Shown: positions 8,877 through 18,224 of the stretch, in pieces | How positions within the stretch are numbered: the first letter of the stretch is position 1 | Layout: every line of letters begins with the position of its first letter | From: Phycisphaeraceae bacterium | GTDB taxonomy: Bacteria > Planctomycetota > Phycisphaerae > Phycisphaerales > UBA1924 | Length of the DNA: 64,000 nt | Direction: 5' to 3' | Assembly (NCBI GenBank): GCA_020639155.1 | Contig: JACKHF010000001.1 | Location: forward strand, 372,001 to 436,000 | Program-made: the position numbers and the translations under genes | Notes under the pieces: generated by a model | The model's database searches: none | Seen by the model: only the letters and a program-made list of their open reading frames with translations | What the model was told of the DNA's origin: nothing

Positions 8877-10667
8877 TCAGTTCTCGACCCCGGGCATCTG
8901 CATGTCGATCCTGTTTCGTTCAAGGCTTGTGCCCATCGCAGCATACAGGCGAGCAATTGCGGTGTTATAGTTTGCGATTGCACGGATCTCCTGTCGTTCG
9001 GCGTTGGCCAGCGAATCCTGATCGCGAAGTTCCTCATTCAGCAGCGCGATCGAGTTCTCACGGGTGAACTGTTTCTCAACATTGAGTACTCGCAGCTGTT
9101 CGGCGGCTGCAAGTCGGCTGAGTTCTGCCTGACCGATCAGAATGTAGTTTGTCCGGACATCACGCAGGGCGGTCAGCACTTCCTGCACAACCCCCTGCAC
9201 CGCGTCGCGGTATGAGAGCGATGCCTGGGCCTGCTGATGGCGCTGACGTCGATATATAGCTTCGGCTTCGCGATTTCCGAGCGGATACTCGAAGTTCAAA
9301 CCGACAAGATAGTCAACAAACTGGCCTTCGGCGGTCTCCGACCACGCGCTACCCCAGTCGTCGTCAAGCCCGTTCAGCTTCGCCTGCAGTTGCAGATCGA
9401 GTTGCGGGAGACGCGCGTTGTTTGCAGCACGAACCCGTGTCGACGCGTCATCCATCCCAAGCACCGCCTGCATGAGTTCTGGGCGATGTTCTATCGCGGT
9501 CATAAGACAATCACGGATGCTGAATGTCGTGGTCTCGTCTGCGGGGATGTCGCTTGGCAGGATCAGAATATCCGACCCAAGCGTGAGTTCATCATCGTTG
9601 ATCAATCGCTTGAGTGTGTCCGATGTCACGCTCAGCGTGTTTCTCGCCTCGATGACATTCTGGATTCGGGACTGCACATCGGCACGCGCACTTGCGATCT
9701 GGGCGCTGTTCGTCTTGAAATCCCGAAGCTCGATCTGGCGGAGGGTTTCGCGCGCCCGCTCAAGATTGCGTTCGAGAATCATCACGTCGTGCTGAGCAAC
9801 GTATAGATTCCAGTACGCCTGCTCGGTATCGGTCACAAGCTGGATGAGATTCGCGCGGAGTGCCTCGATCTCGCTCCGCTCGGCGTTACGCGCGATACGA
9901 ACTGACGCGAGAGAGATATCAGAACCGAACCCGCGCAGCAGCGGCTGAGTAAGTTGCAGGGTCCAGGCGACCTGATTCGACGGATCCGGATCGGAGGTCT
10001 GGCTCGGTGTGCGTGAGTCTGTCAGCGTCAGATCCTGCTGAACCGCCAGCGTCGCTCCGGTTTCCAGTCTCTTGCGCAACCCGCTGTTGAGCGTTGTTGA
10101 GTTTTCAGCAAACGCGCCGGTACCGATCGTGTTCGACCCAACAGTCTGGCGTGTTCGAGGTTGATCCAGACTCGAGTACGTGCTGTCCGCGAAGAGCACC
10201 GTGTCAAACTGTGACTGCGCCTCGACAAGCTGCTCGCGCGAGATCGCGGGATTCAAACGAGCAAAGGCGGTCTGCAGGTTGTTCGCAAGCGCAGTTCGTA
10301 CCGCACGTTCGAGCCCGATGCGGGCAACGCGGACTGGCTGGCCGAACAGATCCTCGCCCGGCGTCAGCATGTCCGCTGTGTATGAGTCGGGGCCTGCCAT
10401 CTGCTCGACCTCGGTCATGAACTCGGGGCGGATACCGAGGACATCGCTCGATGTTTCGCGATGGACGGTCTGGGCTTCGGGGTACTCGTTTGAGCGAGCA
10501 AGCTCGCGCGCGAGTGAGTTGAGCACCTGCGTGCGCATCTCTTCCTGGCCTGTCGGCTGGAATGGCGATGCGCAGCCCGAGAGAAGCACAAGAACAGAGG
10601 CTGCGGATATCCCCAGCGCGCTCAGACAAGCCCTGCGTGTGTCTGTGGGTCGTGGTTGAAGGTTCAT
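8877..10667 (-). CDS. TolC-family outer membrane efflux lipoprotein
   Basis: 596 residues from the ATG at 10667; AGGGAAAGCAGT just upstream supports it over the ATG 15 bases earlier. A lipobox-like signal (VLLSGCASPF) near residue 39 suggests a lipidated precursor, as in OprM/NodT-type channels. The body has the two long coiled-coil/beta-barrel repeats of outer membrane efflux proteins, with TLQLTQPLLRGFGSD and EYPLGNREAEAIYRRQR typical of the family and long helices such as ILERNLERARETLRQIELR. It would form the trimeric exit duct of a tripartite pump or type I secretion system. No membrane-fusion or inner-membrane pump gene is adjacent, so the partner is encoded elsewhere. Confidence 0.9.
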   Translation of the reverse strand: MNLQPRPTDTRRACLSALGISAASVLVLLSGCASPFQPTGQEEMRTQVLNSLARELARSNEYPEAQTVHRETSSDVLGIRPEFMTEVEQMAGPDSYTADMLTPGEDLFGQPVRVARIGLERAVRTALANNLQTAFARLNPAISREQLVEAQSQFDTVLFADSTYSSLDQPRTRQTVGSNTIGTGAFAENSTTLNSGLRKRLETGATLAVQQDLTLTDSRTPSQTSDPDPSNQVAWTLQLTQPLLRGFGSDISLASVRIARNAERSEIEALRANLIQLVTDTEQAYWNLYVAQHDVMILERNLERARETLRQIELRDFKTNSAQIASARADVQSRIQNVIEARNTLSVTSDTLKRLINDDELTLGSDILILPSDIPADETTTFSIRDCLMTAIEHRPELMQAVLGMDDASTRVRAANNARLPQLDLQLQAKLNGLDDDWGSAWSETAEGQFVDYLVGLNFEYPLGNREAEAIYRRQRHQQAQASLSYRDAVQGVVQEVLTALRDVRTNYILIGQAELSRLAAAEQLRVLNVEKQFTRENSIALLNEELRDQDSLANAERQEIRAIANYNTAIARLYAAMGTSLERNRIDMQMPGVEN

Positions 10668-11170
10668 ACTGCTTTCCCTCATGTTGCTCTTCTGGTCATT
10701 CTGCTGACGATCCAGAGAGACCCGGCTCGACGTGCGGATCAGAGTTCGCTCAATGCTGAGCGGGTGTCACACATCCGACGCGGTCGAATTGTTGTCACTT
10801 ATCGAGCGGGGTTTTCCACATTGCCCTGTATATGGGCATCATTGTGCGAAACCAAGGTGCCGTCACCGCCTGACAGCCCGACCGCTGGTGCAATCCATTG
10901 TTGCGCTGGTAGGCCCCAAATACCACTCCCACGCTGAGATGCACGTTGTCAACACGATCTCGGCATACCCCCTGTTTTTTCACGAGCAACCGACACGCCC
11001 CGTTCCAATGATTTGGTCCGAAATGCTCCTGCGTCGGCGTACACTGGAGATCGCTCCATGGCATGCCAAATACCCAGCCCCGACGTTTGGGTGCTGCGTG
11101 GGAGATTATGCCATGCTGGCGAAAATCGGCTGATTTGGCTGATACCCGGGCAGTAGAGGAGGTTTTTCCC
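10668..11170. other. Intergenic region between divergent genes
   Basis: About 500 bases between the TolC-like gene (minus) and the SH3-like gene (plus). I see no convincing coding frame, tRNA or strong hairpin; the plus-strand frame from 11063 is open into the next gene but the extra residues do not look like protein. The region presumably holds the promoters and leaders of both genes. A ribosome binding site, AGGAGG, sits at its right end, just before 11171. Confidence 0.6.
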
Positions 11171-12682
11171 ATGGCACACACACATACTCGCTTCGGCCAG
11201 TGGTTCGGTTCAACCGCGATCGTCATCAGCAGCACGCTAATGCTTGCGAGCAATGCAGTTGCTCAGGACGACATGATCGCTATGACACCCCACTTCATCA
11301 CGACAACAACAGCGGATGCTGTGCTTCGGGCTGGCGATAGCGATAACAACTACGTCGTCGCCAATCCGCCCGCGGATCTTGTACTGCGCGCCGATGCAGA
11401 GCGTGACAACTGGTACCGCGTGTCGTACCCCGCCGGATCGACTGCGTACGTGAAGGCGGAAGATGCAGAAATCAGCAGCGATGGTTCCACGCTCTTTGTA
11501 AAGAACGCAAACGCAGTGAAGGCAAAGAACACGCGATATGGCGCTCGTGGCAGTTGGCGTTTCATTCGGTTTGAGCCTCCGGTGAAAACAACCGACGCCT
11601 TCAAGGTACTCTCGACCGAACAGGACAGCTCGGGCAAGTCAATCTATGTGGTCGAACTCCCGCTCAGTGCTCGGGCCTTTGTCCACAAGAGCTATGTGCG
11701 GGATGCAACTCCGACAGAGATTAAGGAGCATGAGGCGGGGCTTGCCATGCTGGGGCTGTCGTACACCGGGAAGGTCACAACACCAACCCAGACGAGCGAA
11801 TCAAACACACCAACAACAAACGAAAACTCCGCAGAGAACACAGCGCAACCTCAGCCAGCAAACAACACATCGACTCAAACTGAAACACCCGATCCACTTT
11901 CTCCAAACACAGAAACGCCAACATCAGCAGGCAACAACACCAGCACACCAGTCGATCCTTCGACCGAGGTTTCTCCTGCAATCGACCCAACCCAGAATCC
12001 TGGTGGCACTCCGATAGAAAAGACGACACCCAAGGATCCGTACGAGAAATACATGCCGCTGCTGAACGCATTCGACGCGGTGCAGAAGCAGGATATCCAT
12101 ACGGCAGAGTTCAGCGAGCTTATCAACGAGTATCAGATTGCGCTTGCCAAACTCGATCCAATCGAGGATGCGTCGATGCATCGGGTGTTGAGCCAGCGGC
12201 TTGAGTTGCTCGTTCTGCGCCGCGATCTGCAGGGGATTTACCGGGATCAGGCAGAGCAACTCGCAAAGATCAAGGGCATCAACCAGACGGTCGAGCAACG
12301 TCTGCAACTCACGGATCCTACCCGGAAGTACAACATCATCGGCAGACTGGAAACAAGCGCCGTGTACAACGGTGATCGCATGCCCATGATGTATCGCATC
12401 CAGTCTGTTGGCGAGGCGTATCCGCGGACGCTTGCGTACATCAAGCCGACTGAGAAGTTCCATCTCGGCGCGATGGTTGGACGTGTTGTGGGCGTTGTTG
12501 GCGAAACAAAGCTGAGCAAAGGGGTCAACCTGAACATTGTTGATCCCGTCAGCATTGAGACTCTGCAGTCGGGGTCTTCCCTCGCAACACCAACCTCATC
12601 AACGCCGGCGAATACTACAAACCCAGCTCCCGCTGGTGCGCCAAACAGCGACTTCGTCTATGTACCAGACGAGAACAGGTAA
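11171..12682 (+). CDS. Secreted SH3-like domain protein
   Basis: 503 residues from the ATG at 11171, which has a strong AGGAGG ten bases upstream and begins a signal peptide (MAHTHTRFGQWFGSTAIV, ending near NAVAQ). Residues about 35-170 look like two bacterial SH3-like units, judged from VLRADAERDNWYRVSYP and the following AYVKAEDAE. A long low-complexity Thr/Asn/Pro/Gln linker follows (about 200-300), then a helical region of unknown fold (EYQIALAKLDPIEDASMHRV) and a C-terminal beta segment. Such proteins act in the periplasm or at the cell wall, but no enzyme domain is visible, so the role is unknown. It is transcribed alone and ends in a terminator. Confidence 0.85.
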   Translation: MAHTHTRFGQWFGSTAIVISSTLMLASNAVAQDDMIAMTPHFITTTTADAVLRAGDSDNNYVVANPPADLVLRADAERDNWYRVSYPAGSTAYVKAEDAEISSDGSTLFVKNANAVKAKNTRYGARGSWRFIRFEPPVKTTDAFKVLSTEQDSSGKSIYVVELPLSARAFVHKSYVRDATPTEIKEHEAGLAMLGLSYTGKVTTPTQTSESNTPTTNENSAENTAQPQPANNTSTQTETPDPLSPNTETPTSAGNNTSTPVDPSTEVSPAIDPTQNPGGTPIEKTTPKDPYEKYMPLLNAFDAVQKQDIHTAEFSELINEYQIALAKLDPIEDASMHRVLSQRLELLVLRRDLQGIYRDQAEQLAKIKGINQTVEQRLQLTDPTRKYNIIGRLETSAVYNGDRMPMMYRIQSVGEAYPRTLAYIKPTEKFHLGAMVGRVVGVVGETKLSKGVNLNIVDPVSIETLQSGSSLATPTSSTPANTTNPAPAGAPNSDFVYVPDENR

Positions 12683-12706
12683 GCCAGAGCCTAGGAGAAC
12701 CACATG

Positions 12707-12739
12707 CCCGGTCAAACAATGCGTTTGATCGGGTTTTTC
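12707..12739 (+). terminator. Intrinsic terminator after SH3-like gene
   Basis: CCCGGTCAAAC (12707-12717) pairs with GTTTGATCGGG (12723-12733) through an 11-bp stem with one G-U pair and a 5-base loop, followed directly by TTTTTCTTT. Confidence 0.9.
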
Positions 12740-12765
12740 TTTGTACGCAGCGCGTACAGTCCTCC

Positions 12766-14127
12766 ATGCTTCATTCACACGAGACCCCGTTGTTTGGCGC
12801 GGGGCTCTCAACGAACGAGTACTGGTACCTTGCTGCCAAAGCTGCAACAGAGCAGGCGGTGCAGCCATTACGCCGTAGTGCGGATATAGCGTTTGTCTTC
12901 TTTACCAAAGACCATGTCGAGTATGCGGACAAAGTTGCGGAGCTGGTCCGCAAAGAGACCGGCGCTGCGAACCTTCTTGGCGTGAGCTGCGAGGGAGTGA
13001 TCGCGGGTGAACGCGAGATTGAACGCACGTGCGGGCTTTCGGTGTTTCTTGGCACAATCCCCCACTGTCGTGTGCGTCTTTACAGTGTGCATGACATGGC
13101 CCATCACGATTACGCCAGCGAGGACGCGCGGCGGCGTGTTGCAAGGGTGATTGGTGCAGACGAGCATCTCGCGTCGAGCGTGATCTTTGTTGATCCATTC
13201 ACCGTGCCCCTGCTGGAGCTTCTGCCCGCGATGAACGAGTGCAGAACAAAGAATTCGCACAACGAACCGATCGGCAGTCTCATCGGCGGTGTTGCGTCTG
13301 CTGCAGAAAAACGCGGCGATAACCGTTTTATTCTCTCATCCGGCATCGACACGCCTCGCATGTTCGATGGTGGCGGCGTCGGCATCAGCTTCTCGCATGA
13401 GCCGGATCAACCACACCGATTCGACCTTCGCACTGTCGTTTCCCAAGGATGCAATCCGTTCGGCGATCCGGGCATTGTCACAAAGGTACACAAGAACTTG
13501 ATCGTTGAGATTGGCGGCCGCCCGGCACTGCAGTTCATGCAGGATCAGATCGAATCACTGAACGAATCAGAGCGAGAGCAACTCAAGCGGGGCTTGCTCA
13601 TCGGGCGCGTGATCCACGAATACAAAACACGATTTGGTCGCGATGACTTTGTTATCCGCAATGTTATTGGTGCAGATGAGGAATCGGGCGCGGTGGCTGT
13701 GCAGGATTTTCTGCGCGTCGGACAGACCGTGCAGTTGCATCTTCGCGATGCACAGTCTGCACACGATGATCTGCAACTGCTGCTCGACGGGCAGCGTCTA
13801 CTCGGCAAACCCGCTGGCACATTGCTTTTGACATGCAACGGACGAGGCTCAAGATTGTTCCGCACAGCTGGTCATGATGCTCGCACCATCTATCGCGCGT
13901 TTGACTCACTCGCACCCGGGCCGGAACTCGCAAAGGCTGGCGAGTATGTTGCAACACAGAACTCCAGTCGCATGGCACTTGCTGGCATGTTCGCAGCCGG
14001 TGAGATAGGTCCGATCGGGAACGACAGCTATCTGCACGGGCATACGGCATGCGCACTGATGTTCAGAGGGGCGGATGATCAGGATCCATCTCCGGTGCCA
14101 CAAGCTAGCCATTCTCGGACGTCGTAG
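12766..14127 (+). CDS. FIST domain signal-transduction protein
   Basis: 453 residues. The N-terminal half carries FIST_N features (IAFVFFTKDHVEYADKV, then NLLGVSCEGVIAGERE) and the C-terminal half FIST_C features (FDLRTVVSQGCNPFGDP, then RGSRLFRTAGHDART and GEIGPIGNDSYLHGHTA). FIST proteins are proposed small-ligand sensors, often beside histidine kinases or chemotaxis genes; no such gene is next to it here, and it has no membrane segment or output domain. It begins 84 bp after the previous stop, beyond the terminator. No clear Shine-Dalgarno sequence precedes the ATG. The ligand and partner cannot be told from sequence. Confidence 0.9.
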   Translation: MLHSHETPLFGAGLSTNEYWYLAAKAATEQAVQPLRRSADIAFVFFTKDHVEYADKVAELVRKETGAANLLGVSCEGVIAGEREIERTCGLSVFLGTIPHCRVRLYSVHDMAHHDYASEDARRRVARVIGADEHLASSVIFVDPFTVPLLELLPAMNECRTKNSHNEPIGSLIGGVASAAEKRGDNRFILSSGIDTPRMFDGGGVGISFSHEPDQPHRFDLRTVVSQGCNPFGDPGIVTKVHKNLIVEIGGRPALQFMQDQIESLNESEREQLKRGLLIGRVIHEYKTRFGRDDFVIRNVIGADEESGAVAVQDFLRVGQTVQLHLRDAQSAHDDLQLLLDGQRLLGKPAGTLLLTCNGRGSRLFRTAGHDARTIYRAFDSLAPGPELAKAGEYVATQNSSRMALAGMFAAGEIGPIGNDSYLHGHTACALMFRGADDQDPSPVPQASHSRTS

Positions 14128-14232
14128 TGACAAACATCCTGCTTCACCGATCTCCAAGCGACTGGTATCGAATGCCCGATGCGTTATGCTGGATGCGCAC
14201 TATTGATACGGATTGCGCAGGGAGATGCACAA

Positions 14233-16770
14233 ATGGTCAGGATTCGGTCTGTCGCTGTCTTTGCATGTGTTGCTCTGGGTGCCGCTGCGCCAGCGTCCGC
14301 GCAGGACAACACCATCACGCTTGAGAAGATCATGCGCGATCCGGAGTGGGTGACGCGCTCGCCCGAATCGCCGTACTGGTCCCTCGACTCGAAGACAGTT
14401 TATTACAGCCAGAAGCAACTCGGCACAGACCTGCGCGACATGTTCGCGGTGGATTACGCGAATGATGAGGAAGAACTGCTCTCACCAGAGCAGCGCGCTG
14501 CTGCCGATCCTCGAAATGTCTCGTACTCACGCGACCGGTCCCGCGTGACATGGTCAAGCGGTGGCGACATCTTTGTGCGCACCATGGAAACGGGCGACAT
14601 CATCCAGATCACGCGCACCGGCGACAACGAATCGTCGCCCATGTTTCTGACCAACGGCAAGCTTGCTTTTCGAAAGGGATCGACGTGGTTTGTGCGCGAT
14701 CTTGCAACAGGTGCTGAAGAGCAGGCTGGTGATGTGCGCACAGGCGAGGATCCGGATATCGCGAGAGAGAAACGCGAGTCGCGCGAGAAGTCGTACCTTG
14801 AAAACCAGCAGGAGCATTTGTTCGAGATAATCCGCGAGCGCGACGAATCGGCGGATCAGCGCCGCGAGCAGATGGAACTGCTCCGGAATGCTGAAACCAC
14901 GCGCAGCTATCCCACGACATGGTTGGGCAACGGTCTAGACCTTGGACAGTCGCAGCTGTCACCGAACGGACGCTGGCTCGCGATTGTCTACAGCAAGTCT
15001 TCCGGCTCACGCGCAAAGCCCGACACCATGCCAACATGGATCAATGACGACGGGTACGTGCAGTCACGCAACGTGCGTTCGCTCGTCGGCACGAGCGAAT
15101 CCAGCAATGACATGTTCGCACTGGTACACATCGAGACTGGCACGCTGATCCAGGTCGATCTTGATGCGCTCCCCGGGCGCACCGATGATCCCCTCGCTGA
15201 GATACGCGATTCGCAGAAACCTGCGGATGCAAAGGAAGATGGCACGCTGGACAAGGAGAAGAAGCCCAGCAAACCCAAGCCACGAAATATCGGGATTCGC
15301 AGCGTGCGATTCAACGACGACGGTTCGTGGGTTGCGCTCCAGTGCCACTCGGCTGACAACAAGGACAGGTGGATTGTGACGATCCCGTTCGAGCACGCGT
15401 TTGCACGCCTCAATGACTGGAACGAGGGCGCAGACGATCGCAAAGAAAAGGGAGATGCGAAGGCACAGCCCGACGCACTCACGCCGATCGTTATCGAGCA
15501 CCTTCACGATCCCGCGTGGATCAACGATCGGATGAGTGAGATGGAGTGGGTGAACGGAAGTGAACGGCTGCTGTTCGTATCGGAGCGCACCGGGTATGCT
15601 CATCTGTATGTTGCCGACGCGACGGGCAAAGCACAGGACCCGCGGCGCGCGGTGGTCGTGCGCCAGCTCACGCACGGGCAATGCGTCGTGACAGATATAC
15701 AGCAGGATCGCGACGGGCGCAATGTATACTTCCGAGTGAACCGTGATCATCCGGGCATTTACGAGATCGAGCGCCTCTCGCTCGGATGGGGCAAGCCAAC
15801 GCAGATCACATCGCTCGGCGGTGCGAATCGCGCGTGGCTGTCACCCGACGATTCCCGCCTGCTCATCGAACACTCCACCGCGATGCGCCCGCCAGAACTG
15901 TTCGTGCAGGAGACAACGCCCGGCGCGGACGTCATCAAAGTAACCACGACTGTGACCGACGAGTTCACCTCACTCCCGTGGATCGAGCCGCAGTTTGTCA
16001 CAATTCAGGGCGTTGACACAAAGCCGATCCACGCGCGCCTGTACCTGCCACCAGCGGATGCTCCGCGCATGGACAAGCGTCCCGCGGTGCTGTTCACGCA
16101 CGGCGCGGGATATCTGCAGAACGCAGATCAGGGATGGAGCAGCTACTTCCGCGAGTTCATGTTTCACAGTCTGCTTGCGCACAAGGGGTACGTCGTGCTC
16201 GACATGGACTATCGCGCCAGTTCCGGGTACGGGCGCGACTGGCGCACCGCGATCTATCGCCACATGGGTAAGCCCGAGGTCGAGGACTTGTCGTCGGGTG
16301 TCGACTGGCTCGTCGAGCATCACAACGTCGATCGAGCGCGCGTCGGCACATACGGCGGTTCATACGGCGGATTCCTGACACTCTATTCCATGTTCACAGA
16401 GCCCGATCTCTTCGCGTGCGGCGCAGCCCTGCGACCCGTCACCGACTGGGCGCATTACAACCACGGGTACACCAGCAACATTCTCAACACGCCCGACGAC
16501 GATCCGGAAGCGTACCGACTCTCATCACCGATCGAGTACGCGGAAGGCTTGAAGAACCCGCTGTTAATCTGTCATGGCATGGTCGACGACAACGTGTTCT
16601 TCAAGGACACCGCGCGCCTCGCGCAGCGACTGATCGAGCTGGAGAAGACGAACTGGGAGGTCGCGATCTTCCCGATCGAGGCGCACGGATTCACCGAGCC
16701 GAGCAGCTGGCTCAACGAGTATCGACGGATCGAAGCGTTGTTTGACCGATGGCTGATGGGAGATAACTAA
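14233..16770 (+). CDS. S9 family (prolyl oligopeptidase/DPP-IV type) peptidase, secreted
   Basis: 845 residues from the ATG at 14233, preceded by GGGAG and opening a signal peptide (MVRIRSVAVFACVALGAAA, ending near ASAQ); the frame is open from 14179 but that start lacks these features. The N-terminal ~580 residues should form a beta-propeller (many WSLDSKTVYYS-like blades) containing a charged Lys/Glu/Asp-rich insertion. The C-terminal alpha/beta-hydrolase has the triad Ser710 in YGGSYGGF, Asp785 in HGMVDDNV and His818 in EAHGF. Family members cut dipeptides, often after proline, from peptide N-termini. The likely location is periplasmic. Confidence 0.94.
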   Translation: MVRIRSVAVFACVALGAAAPASAQDNTITLEKIMRDPEWVTRSPESPYWSLDSKTVYYSQKQLGTDLRDMFAVDYANDEEELLSPEQRAAADPRNVSYSRDRSRVTWSSGGDIFVRTMETGDIIQITRTGDNESSPMFLTNGKLAFRKGSTWFVRDLATGAEEQAGDVRTGEDPDIAREKRESREKSYLENQQEHLFEIIRERDESADQRREQMELLRNAETTRSYPTTWLGNGLDLGQSQLSPNGRWLAIVYSKSSGSRAKPDTMPTWINDDGYVQSRNVRSLVGTSESSNDMFALVHIETGTLIQVDLDALPGRTDDPLAEIRDSQKPADAKEDGTLDKEKKPSKPKPRNIGIRSVRFNDDGSWVALQCHSADNKDRWIVTIPFEHAFARLNDWNEGADDRKEKGDAKAQPDALTPIVIEHLHDPAWINDRMSEMEWVNGSERLLFVSERTGYAHLYVADATGKAQDPRRAVVVRQLTHGQCVVTDIQQDRDGRNVYFRVNRDHPGIYEIERLSLGWGKPTQITSLGGANRAWLSPDDSRLLIEHSTAMRPPELFVQETTPGADVIKVTTTVTDEFTSLPWIEPQFVTIQGVDTKPIHARLYLPPADAPRMDKRPAVLFTHGAGYLQNADQGWSSYFREFMFHSLLAHKGYVVLDMDYRASSGYGRDWRTAIYRHMGKPEVEDLSSGVDWLVEHHNVDRARVGTYGGSYGGFLTLYSMFTEPDLFACGAALRPVTDWAHYNHGYTSNILNTPDDDPEAYRLSSPIEYAEGLKNPLLICHGMVDDNVFFKDTARLAQRLIELEKTNWEVAIFPIEAHGFTEPSSWLNEYRRIEALFDRWLMGDN

Positions 16771-16794
16771 GGCAACTTGTGCTGGTGGGATTTT

Positions 16795-16824
16795 CACCAC
16801 AGAGGCGCGGAGACACAGAGAAAA
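16795..16824 (+). repeat. CACAGAG-type short dispersed repeat
   Basis: The stretch beginning CACCACAGAGGCGCGGAG and continuing ACACAGAGAAAA matches, from memory, a short repeat often scattered in intergenic regions of many bacteria. Only one copy was noticed in this window, so the call rests on recognition and not on a second copy here. Confidence 0.4.
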
Positions 16825-16846
16825 GGTGATCAAACTCATTCGTCAT

Positions 16847-16862
16847 CCCCGCGAAAGCGGGG
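16847..16862. repeat. REP-like palindrome
   Basis: CCCCGCGAAAGCGGGG is a perfect 6-bp stem with a GAAA tetraloop, set in the context CGTCATCCCCGCGAAAGCGG then GGACCCAG. This is the layout of short extragenic palindromes (REP/NEMIS-like) commonly spread by RAYT or similar transposases. It lies between the S9 peptidase and the AT-rich gene at 17027. No second copy was seen in the window. Confidence 0.6.
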
Positions 16863-17026
16863 ACCCAGTAAAAGCACAATCTGAACGAGCCCTGTGCGCA
16901 AGCACAGGGTCGATATCGTGATCTGATTCCGGTCTTTCGGTACCATCATCCCCGCACTCAGCCAATAGCTACTTTGTGTCAGGCCAACCCTATGATATGA
17001 AAGAACTGCAGTGAGGTACGATTCTA

Positions 17027-17980
17027 ATGACAAATTTAAAGACCACCACAGCATCGGAACCATCACGCAAATCCTGCTTCGTTGTGATGCCAATAAGTGA
17101 CCAGGAAGGTTACGACACCAACCACTTCACAGAGGTTTATAACTACATTATTAAGCCCGCGATTATCGATGCTGGCTTTGATCCGTTTCGTGCGGACGAT
17201 ACAAAGGGCACAAACTTCATTCAAGCTGAAATTATTCAGAAGACAATTGAGTCGGATTTAGTTGTTTGTGATTTGAGTTCTAAAAATGCAAATGTCATGT
17301 TCGAGCTCGGTCTTCGTCAAGCATTCGACAAACCAGCTGTGCTACTAAAAGACAACCGTACAGGAAGAGTGTTCGATATCGAGGGATTACGATACACGGA
17401 ATACAACTACACAGGCAAGCACACCGAAGTTCTTGTTATGAAAGAAGAAATCCAAAGGGCAATTACTGAAACCTGGTCGCAGAAGGACAGCCCCTCAACT
17501 CACAACTCTCTTATTCGACTTCTAGCAATTGAAAAAGCACTCGGGATCGACGTTCCATCTATCTCAGATATCCCTGAAATGTTTAAGGCATTAACATCAG
17601 GGATGGACGGACTTCTTAATCTGCTTGGATTGACTCCTGCTATCTCAGAACGGTTACTGAGACTAGTTGATGAATATGAAAAAGATCTAAAAGAAGATGT
17701 TATTTCATACACCAAGTGCCCCCCTAGCGGTCTGTGGCCATTCGATGTGTTATTTGATCGATACCGTCGGCTTGAAAGTCACTTTAATCGAGTTATTCAA
17801 CTAAAACTGATTGCTGCAGAGCTTATTCTTGATAAAGCCAAGAAAGCCAACATAAAGGAGCTAGCTCGACTTGATGACATGTCATTAATTAGCTGTAGTC
17901 CAGTACCAGCACCCGAGTTGCTATGTGCAGAGGATCATCTTAGGCCAAAGAATTCACCGTTTGTCCAAGAAAAAGGATAA
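17027..17980 (+). CDS. TIR-like/nucleoside deoxyribosyltransferase-like protein
   Basis: 317 residues. The N-terminal ~150 residues show the pattern of soluble TIR-like or deoxyribosyltransferase-like domains: a first strand KSCFVVMPISDQ at residues about 15-26, then HFTEVYNYIIKPAIIDAGF, VVCDLSSKNANVMFELG with the candidate catalytic Glu93, and a strand FDKPAVLLKD. Proteins with this fold cleave or bind nucleotides such as NAD and several are antiphage effectors; that role is inference here. The C-terminal half is helical with no recognised domain. The gene stands alone, AT-rich compared with its neighbours, after a REP-like palindrome, with GAGG ten bases before the ATG and a TATGAT at 16991-16996. 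No cyclase or partner gene is adjacent. Confidence 0.75.
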   Translation: MTNLKTTTASEPSRKSCFVVMPISDQEGYDTNHFTEVYNYIIKPAIIDAGFDPFRADDTKGTNFIQAEIIQKTIESDLVVCDLSSKNANVMFELGLRQAFDKPAVLLKDNRTGRVFDIEGLRYTEYNYTGKHTEVLVMKEEIQRAITETWSQKDSPSTHNSLIRLLAIEKALGIDVPSISDIPEMFKALTSGMDGLLNLLGLTPAISERLLRLVDEYEKDLKEDVISYTKCPPSGLWPFDVLFDRYRRLESHFNRVIQLKLIAAELILDKAKKANIKELARLDDMSLISCSPVPAPELLCAEDHLRPKNSPFVQEKG

Positions 17981-18224
17981 ATCTGTGTCCTTGCGTTATC
18001 AATACCACTACCTGAGTTCAGCTCATATCTACTTTGAAGATCAACACAAACGTGAATACGAGACAATAGACACGTAACGGGCAAGAAACGACAGAGAAAC
18101 GAAGATCATCACATCGCTAGCGTTCCGTGTACGACAAATAGAGCAACAAGACCAACTCACTGGTATTCGTTTCATGAGACACCAGTGGCACTTGAACAAG
18201 CACATATTCACAAGAAACAATCTG

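Noticed and set aside
18159..18189. CACTGGT...ACCAGTG inverted repeat downstream of the TIR-like gene
   Set aside because: Seven-base stem with a 17-base loop and no T-tract; too weak to call a terminator or att site.
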